DNA of 64,000 nt from Moritella viscosa. GTDB lineage: Bacteria; Pseudomonadota; Gammaproteobacteria; Enterobacterales; Moritellaceae. Shown here piece after piece: positions 57,164-64,000 of the stretch. The notes beneath the pieces were generated by a model, which saw nothing but the letters and a program-made list of their open reading frames with translations, was not told the origin of the DNA and made no database searches. The position numbers and the translations under genes were made by a program. The stretch is taken from positions 124,001 through 188,000 of the forward strand of contig LN554852.1 of the NCBI GenBank assembly GCA_000953735.1. The letters are read 5' to 3'. Position 1 is the first letter of the stretch. Each line of letters starts with the position of its first letter.

Positions 57164-59215
57164 ATGGATATCGATCTTAAACAATTCCAGAATGTATTTA
57201 TTGAAGAATGTGTCGAAGGGTTAGAGGTGATGGAAGCCGAACTGCTAAAGTTATCTCCTGGCTCAGTTGATAGCGAAGTCATTAATACTATTTTTCGAGT
57301 CGCTCATTCCATCAAAGGAGGGGCGGGCACATTTGGTTTTAATGAACTCACTGAATTTACCCATGTCGCAGAAACATTACTTGATGATTTGCGTGCAGGA
57401 AAATTAGTCCTTATTGACAGGCATATTAGTCTGTTTTTACAAACTGTTGATTGTTTAAGAGAGTGGATCCAACTATTAGCCTGTGATTCAGAATCAATCC
57501 CTAATAGTGCAGAAGAGATTAAATGTAAATATAACCAATTGTTACAATTAGATATAAATCAACAAGCATTATCGAATGATAATGAAAGGCCTGTTGCTGA
57601 GTCTGCTAAGTTGGCTGTTAGTGCACGAGATTATAGCTTTTGGTTAATTAACTTTATTCCGGGCCAGGATATTTTAAAGCAAGGCAATGAGCCTCGTTTA
57701 ATCTTTGCTGAATTACAGGATATGGGTGAGTTAAAAGTAACCCCTAAGATTACCGAACTCCCATTATGGCAGGCGTTATTACCAGAAGATATTTATGTTA
57801 GCTGGGAACTAGAATTAATTAGCGACATCAGTGAGTCGCAAATAAAAGAAGCATTTGAGTGGGTTGAAGATGACTCAAAAATTACCATTATACATTCCAA
57901 TACTCTCCCTCACTCCAAGGCTGAATGTCTTAATACAGATTATTGTTTGGCTGACCCCGAAATAACCCAAGTTGTATCGAAAACAATAACAAATAAACCC
58001 TCGACTGAAAGAAATTCAATTCGGGTATCAATTGATAAAGTTGATGCGTTAATTAACATGGTTGGTGAACTCGTGATCACTCAAGCGATGCTTAGTGAGC
58101 TTGGTCATAATTTTTCTGCTGAGAAACTACCAGAATTAAAAAAAGGCCTTGTTCAGTTATCTCAACATACCCGTGAGATGCAAGATAGTGTGATGAAAAT
58201 TAGAATGCTGCCGATCCAATTTGCCCTTAATCGTATACCTAGAATGGTAAGAGATCTAAGTGAGAAATTAGGTAAAAACGTACTGCTTAGGATGCAAGGT
58301 GAAGAGACGGAGCTAGATAAAATTATGCTTGAAAAACTTACTGATCCAATTATACATCTCGTTCGTAACGCTTTAGATCATGGCATTGAAACCATCGAAG
58401 AACGTAAACGTGCCGGTAAAAGTGACGTTGCTTGTCTGGGGATCACAGCATTTCATCAAGGTGGCGAAATTATTATTGAGATCCGCGATGATGGTCGAGG
58501 GTTAAACAGATCGAAAATCCATGCCAAAGCGATTGAAAAAGGCATTACTAATCAAGATCAGCATTATAGTCATAGTCAGATTGATGAGTTAATTTTTATG
58601 CCAGGATTTTCAACCATCGAAACGATCAGCGACATTTCTGGTCGTGGTGTCGGCATGGACGTGGTGAAGAAAAATATTGAATCGCTTGGTGGTGATATTA
58701 AAGTTGAGTCTCATGATGGAGAGGGCTGTCTATTTTCGATTTGCTTGCCATTAACGCTCTCTATTATGGATGGTCAATTAATAGAAATAGGTAATAAAAC
58801 GTATATCTTACCTATTATGTCAATTATTGAGTCACTGCAACTGAAAGATGGCATGGTGACTAAGTTGGCGGACCAAACTGAGGTCTTTAAATTACGCGAT
58901 GAATTTATTCCTATTATTCGACTTTACCAAGTACTAAACCATGAAACTAGCTTAGGGTGTATTACCGATGGACTATTAGTTGTTGTTGAACATGGCAATA
59001 ATAAATATGGTTTATTAGTTGATGATTTGGCAGCGCAACAGCAAGTGGTGATTAAAAATTTAGAAGACAATTTTATGAAAGTGAGCTGTGTATCCGGCGC
59101 TACTATTTTAGGTAACGGAACGGTTGCTTTAATTTTAGATATTGCTGATATGGTTAAAAAAGTCACGAATGAACGACGCCAAATACAAGGCCTGCGGGCA
59201 CATGTTGCTGCTTAA
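57164..59215 (+). CDS. cheA: Chemotaxis histidine kinase CheA
   Basis: A 683-residue CheA, apparently intact. Domains: P1 Hpt with His48 (FRVAHSIKGGAGTFGF); P2-like CheY-binding region (about 150-250); P3 dimerisation (VDALINMVGELVITQAMLSEL); P4 ATPase with N box LVRNALDHGIE, G1 EIRDDGRGL and G2 GRGVGMDVVKKNI; P5 CheW-like from about 540. It belongs to an accessory che operon with STAS, cheY, cheW, cheR and cheB, not to the main flagellar cluster. Confidence 0.94.
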   Translation: MDIDLKQFQNVFIEECVEGLEVMEAELLKLSPGSVDSEVINTIFRVAHSIKGGAGTFGFNELTEFTHVAETLLDDLRAGKLVLIDRHISLFLQTVDCLREWIQLLACDSESIPNSAEEIKCKYNQLLQLDINQQALSNDNERPVAESAKLAVSARDYSFWLINFIPGQDILKQGNEPRLIFAELQDMGELKVTPKITELPLWQALLPEDIYVSWELELISDISESQIKEAFEWVEDDSKITIIHSNTLPHSKAECLNTDYCLADPEITQVVSKTITNKPSTERNSIRVSIDKVDALINMVGELVITQAMLSELGHNFSAEKLPELKKGLVQLSQHTREMQDSVMKIRMLPIQFALNRIPRMVRDLSEKLGKNVLLRMQGEETELDKIMLEKLTDPIIHLVRNALDHGIETIEERKRAGKSDVACLGITAFHQGGEIIIEIRDDGRGLNRSKIHAKAIEKGITNQDQHYSHSQIDELIFMPGFSTIETISDISGRGVGMDVVKKNIESLGGDIKVESHDGEGCLFSICLPLTLSIMDGQLIEIGNKTYILPIMSIIESLQLKDGMVTKLADQTEVFKLRDEFIPIIRLYQVLNHETSLGCITDGLLVVVEHGNNKYGLLVDDLAAQQQVVIKNLEDNFMKVSCVSGATILGNGTVALILDIADMVKKVTNERRQIQGLRAHVAA

Positions 59216-59224
59216 ATAGGAGAT

Positions 59225-59767
59225 ATGGATATGGAATACAGTATGCTGGCGGACATTGACACAGGTGAACAATCCTCTCAATTTTTGACATTCATAATGG
59301 CAGATGAAGAATATGGCGTCGAAATATTAGATGTACAAGAGATCCGTGGTTGGGAACCTTGTACCGAGATCCCCAATATGCCGCAGTATGTGAAAGGGGG
59401 GATTAATTTACGTGGCACTATCGTTCCTATCGTAGATTTACGACAAAAGTTTGGTTTTAATAATATTAAATACATCACTACGACAGTTGTTATTGTCGTT
59501 AAAGTATTAGTAGAAGATAAATAAAAAACAATGGGGTTGGTTGTCGATGCTGTCTCTGATGTACATACGATTGCACATAGTGATATAAATTTACCACCAC
59601 AATTAGGTTTGGATACTGGACCAAGAGTGATTCGAGGACTTGTATCAATTCGCGATAAAATGGTGGTGTTATTAAGCTCCAGTTTGTTATTAGACCTGAA
59701 TCAATTCCAAAATATTGAACAAATTAATGAGCATAAAACGCAACAACCTATGGCAACGAATGACTAA
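59225..59767 (+). pseudogene. cheW: cheW interrupted by an in-frame TAA
   Basis: The two halves are in the same frame. The first (59225-59524) starts with the CheW-like core FLTFIMADEEYGVEILDVQEIRGW and the PQYVKGGINLRGTIVPIVDLRQKFG block, and ends ...VLVEDK-stop; after the TAA at 59522-59524 the frame continues KTMGLVVDAVSDVHTIAHSDINLPP and the rest of the domain. A single base change would make a CheW of about 180 residues, the normal size. Thus it is a nonsense pseudogene, a read-through gene or a sequence error. The TAA has an A directly after it. Start is 59225 or the ATG at 59231. Its stop overlaps the cheR start (TAATG), so the operon was built for an intact protein. Confidence 0.85.
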
Positions 59768-60600
59768 TGCCGCAGTTTTGTGCTGATACTCATCGCTATC
59801 CATTTAGTATTATGAGCATGCAGGATGCGGAATTTAAGTATTTAGCCCAGCTTGCTCTTCATCAGTGCGGTATTGTACTTGGTGAGTCCAAGCGAGATAT
59901 GCTTTATGGTCGGGTAATGAAAAGGATTCGGTATCTCAGGCTAAATAGTTTTTCTGCTTATTGTCAGTTATTGCAAGATAGCTGCAGTGGGGAACAGAGT
60001 GAGTTTATTAATGCGATCACGACAAATTTAACCGCTTTCTTTCGTGAGAAGCATCATTTTGACTTTTTACAGCAAGTCGCGTTACCTGACTGTAAACGGC
60101 ACAACGCAAACAAAAAACTTAGAATATGGTCTGCAGGATGTTCGACAGGCCAAGAGCCATATTCAATCGCCATGAGTATTGAAAACAACTTGCTGCATTG
60201 GGATACAAAAATATTAGCAACAGATTTAGATAGTGATGTGTTATCTCATGCTCAACATGGCATTTACGATGATCTTGCGGGCATACCTATTTCCTATCGT
60301 ACTCGGTATTGTTCAGATATCAAAAAATATCATCAGTATGTTATGGATGACAAAGTGAAAGATATTATTACGTTCAAACAACTAAATTTACTCGCTAAAT
60401 GGCCAATGACGGGTCTTTTTGATGTGATATTTTGTCGTAATGTCTTAATTTACTTTAATGATGAAACGAAGAGAAAACTCATTCAACGGTTTTATTCACT
60501 ACTTAAGCCGGGTGGCTATCTTTTTATTGGTCATTCTGAAAGCTTACAAGGCTTTAACACTCACTTTACGCTTGTTGGTCAAACGGTTTATCAACGTTAA
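59767..60600 (+). CDS. cheR: Chemotaxis protein methyltransferase CheR
   Basis: A 277-residue SAM-dependent methyltransferase that methylates receptor glutamates. Visible: N-terminal helical domain (FSAYCQLLQDS; FINAITTNLTAFFREKHHFDFL), SAM site IWSAGCSTGQEPYSIAMSIEN, and the later FDVIFCRNVLIYFN and FFLKPGGYLFIGHSESL blocks. It appears intact. It starts inside the cheW stop. Confidence 0.93.
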   Translation: MPQFCADTHRYPFSIMSMQDAEFKYLAQLALHQCGIVLGESKRDMLYGRVMKRIRYLRLNSFSAYCQLLQDSCSGEQSEFINAITTNLTAFFREKHHFDFLQQVALPDCKRHNANKKLRIWSAGCSTGQEPYSIAMSIENNLLHWDTKILATDLDSDVLSHAQHGIYDDLAGIPISYRTRYCSDIKKYHQYVMDDKVKDIITFKQLNLLAKWPMTGLFDVIFCRNVLIYFNDETKRKLIQRFYSLLKPGGYLFIGHSESLQGFNTHFTLVGQTVYQR

Positions 60601-60647
60601 GACTGCTGTCTCTTTATTATTTAAACTGTGCCATAGGGATCTCTTTT

Positions 60648-61705
60648 ATGCAGAAAATAAAAGTGCTTGTTGTCGATGACTCTGCATTAATGAGAAAAAT
60701 ATTAGAGACATTATTACGTTTAGACCCACTGATTGACGTTGTTGGTAGTGCTGTTGACCCTTTTGATGCCCGTGAAAAATAAAGAAAATACGACCTGATG
60801 TTCTCACTCTTGATGTTGAGATGCCTGGAATGAATGGTTTATCTTTTTTAGATAACCTAATGCGGCTGCGTCCAATGCCTGTTGTTATGGTATCTACACT
60901 TACTTCGCAAGGTGCGCCGGTAACATTAAAAGCATTGGAACTAGGGGCATTTGATTTTATAGCTAAACCTACGGATAAAAGCTCGCAGTCATTGGGTTAT
61001 TTTGGTGATGAGCTTTGCGCTAAAGTTAAATCCGCCGTCGGTGCCAATGTACGTATTATGCGTGAATCTGTGATTTCTCAGATTAAGACCCAAGAAATAC
61101 AGGGTGATAGATTAATTGCTATTGGTGCATCTACAGGTGGCACCGAAGCATTAAGAGAATTATTAATACCGTTAACGCCTCCTTTTCCTCCCATTGTTGT
61201 CACTCAACATATCCCTAAAAATTTCAGTAGTGCATTTGCCAAACGGCTTAATGACTATTGCCGCTTAACTGTGATGGAAATAACTAATGAGCAAATAATA
61301 GAACCTAATCACGTATATATAGCGCCAGGCGACTGTCATTTAAAAGTGCATAAATCGGGGCAGGTTTATACTTGCCAATTGTTTGATGGTCCTGCGGTTA
61401 ATCGGCATAAACCGTCAGTGGACGTGTTGTTTGATTCTGTCGCGACAACGTATGGTGATAAAGCGGTTGGTGTCATGCTAACTGGTATGGGGAAAGATGG
61501 GGCTGCGGGATTATTATTGATGCGACAGACTGGTGCTGTCACTATCGCACAAGATGAAGCTTCGTCTGTTGTTTGGGGAATGCCTGGTGCAGCAGTTAGG
61601 ATTGGAGCTGTTATGGATATATTAAGTTTGCCGTTAATTGCCCCTAAGTTAGCTAGATTGACACAAAAGAAAACAGATAAAGGGATTGCATATGACACGA
61701 TTTAA
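60648..61705 (+). pseudogene. cheB: cheB with a one-base frameshift
   Basis: The receiver domain starts at the ATG at 60648 (IKVLVVDDSALMRKILETLL) and runs to a TAA at 60780-60782 after ...FDAREK. From about 60779 the next frame continues IKKIRPDVLTLDVEMPGMNG (phospho-Asp site) and the whole methylesterase domain: IGASTGGTEALRELL (catalytic Ser), VTQHIPKNFSSAF (His) and MLTGMGKDGAAGL (Asp). The junction is a run of five A; one more A would restore the frame and read EKIKKIRPD, the normal family sequence. So it is a frameshift pseudogene, a programmed -1 slip, or a homopolymer sequence error. Confidence 0.87.
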
Positions 61706-62882
61706 TTTTTATCAAGGTGCTGCTCTGCTGCCATTATTACTGATGTTGCTCTTACAGGAATGAGGGGCTATTGTCGTGACATTAATATTAGTGTGGATAC
61801 TTGAATCTACTCTCTTGGGCAAGACGGTAGATAAACCCAGGGAAGAAAACGTTGAGAATATAACATCGGTGAACACCAACGCGATATTGGTCAGTATGCT
61901 ACAAGAAGAGATCCCGCCATGTATCGATGAATTAAAAGATGATTTGAACAAAACGCAGCAAATCAATAGTGAGTCGTTTATCACCTTAAATAGCGATTTT
62001 TATCAGTTATTGCGTATGTCAGCAGAGCAATCCGCATCTTTACATAAAGTACTGTTCAGTATCTCTAAAGATAAAGCCTTAGCCCTTACAGGGAAAGAAT
62101 ATTATGATCCTGACGCAATTGATTTAAAAACATTCATTGAATCAACACACCAGTTTCTTAATATTTGTTCTGATTTAATGATGGAGACTACAGCGCAAAG
62201 TAATGATGCTGTCAATAAGATCGCAGTGATGGAAAGTCAGATGAATAATATTAATGGACTTGTTGATAATGCACAGAAAATCGCTAGGCAAACCAATTTA
62301 CTTTCTTTGAATGCAGCGATTGAAGCTGCTCGGGCTGGAGAGATGGGACGTGGTTTTGCCGTTGTAGCACAAGAAATACGACTATTATCTGATACTTCAA
62401 ATAAATTTAATGAGGATATCAGAGGAGAAGTGACACAAGCGATGACCACATTTGTCGAAGCGAAATCAATGGTTGAATCATTAGCGAAAGATAATGCTGA
62501 AAAATCATCGCAGACACAATCGCGGTTACACCTAGAATTAATTAAATTTGCCGAATTAGAAGAAAGCTTAGAAATGAACTTAGATAACCTCATGAGTTTA
62601 TCGGTAGATACCAAAGCATGTGTTAATGATTCAGTTCGAAGTCTGCAGGTTGAAGATATAATTAGTCAATTATCGGAACATAGTGTGTTGCAAGCGGAGA
62701 ATATGAAACAAGTATTATTTGCGTGTAGTGAATTACTATCGGCAGAGAAAAATGTCGACCAAGATACCTTTGTTAATAAGCTTAAAGTTGCCGCGGAACA
62801 GTTAAAGCAGCAATCACTGCAAGTACAAAACAAGACGATTAGTACGGGGTCTATGAATGAAGGTGAAATAGAGTTGTTTTAA
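61692..62882 (+). pseudogene. Methyl-accepting receptor-like protein with an in-frame TGA
   Basis: The frame starts at an ATG at 61692, inside the cheB 3' end, with AAAGGGA before it, and reads a hydrophobic segment (AALLPLLLMLLL) to a TGA at 61761-61763; it then continues in the same frame with a second hydrophobic segment ([11 protein letters not shown]) and a 370-residue cytoplasmic part. The signalling tip [37 protein letters not shown] is clear. A TGG at the TGA would give one continuous membrane-anchored receptor. Alternatively translation restarts at a GTG at 61776, leaving the first segment out. There is no sizeable periplasmic domain, so it would sense in the membrane or cytoplasm. 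Confidence 0.72.
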
Positions 62883-63025
62883 TTATTCGATAGGTAATAC
62901 TTTGTTTCATGGTTGAAGTTAGATAGAGTCTGGCACCTTTTGTCTTTCTTGTTTATTGTTACACGTGGGTAAAAGTAATTTGTGTTTCAAGGGTATTATC
63001 ATTGCGGTACAAACGAATATAATAA

Positions 63026-64000
<975 letters not shown>

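Overview
The window is a continuous stretch of an AT-rich gammaproteobacterial chromosome. Gene content and protein sequences point to a marine, Vibrio/Shewanella/Moritella-like member of the Alteromonadales; Moritella is my best guess, from protein resemblance only. Housekeeping blocks are in familiar gammaproteobacterial order: gmk-rpoZ-spoT-trmH-recG, yihY-dtd-yiiD, rph-pyrE-slmA-dut-coaBC-radC-rpmB-rpmG-mutM-coaD, glpE-glpG-hldE, and ubiC-ubiA-plsB-lexA.

Layout. 1-4050: end of typA, yihY, an alpha/beta hydrolase that has lost its nucleophile, dtd and a GNAT-hotdog fusion. 4078-10495 (minus strand): recG, trmH, spoT, rpoZ, gmk. 10622-11846: small envelope genes and a glutaredoxin. 11972-16678: an accessory cluster with a P1B-type ATPase, two further small proteins carrying the same basic His/Arg-rich N-terminal motif, small glycine/alanine-rich membrane proteins, a Met-His tandem-repeat protein and a Cys-rich basic protein, with Fur-like boxes in its promoters; I read it as a ferrosome-type (fez) iron organelle/storage locus. 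16837-25158: redox-regulated old yellow enzyme with a NemR-like repressor, transporters, LysR regulators, yceH, cobO. 25518-26267: small proteins, including a 39-residue ORF followed by a long-range inverted repeat. 26621-31519: a heme-oxygenase-like diiron protein next to the tyrosine/homogentisate operon hpd-hmgA-fahA-maiA. 32795-34377: hipBA toxin-antitoxin pair behind three evenly spaced operators.

34427-55435: core genes for RNA processing, pyrimidine, nucleotide and CoA synthesis, ribosomal proteins, DNA repair, LPS core (heptosyltransferase-like, kdkA, waaA, hldE), ubiquinone and phospholipid synthesis. 55621-56244: lexA behind two SOS boxes. 56502-62882: a chemotaxis-type operon (STAS, cheY, cheA, cheW, cheR, cheB, receptor-like) in which three genes are interrupted: cheW by an in-frame TAA, cheB by a one-base frameshift in an A run, and the receptor by an in-frame TGA. 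The window ends inside the glutathione-dependent formaldehyde dehydrogenase gene.

The most interesting parts are the ferrosome-like cluster with its 12-bp Met-His repeat and Fur boxes, the multiply broken chemotaxis operon, the phased hipBA operators, the hydrolase pseudoenzyme, and the structured leader before the DUF1127-like gene. All functional statements come from reading the sequence and remembered family knowledge; no searches were run.
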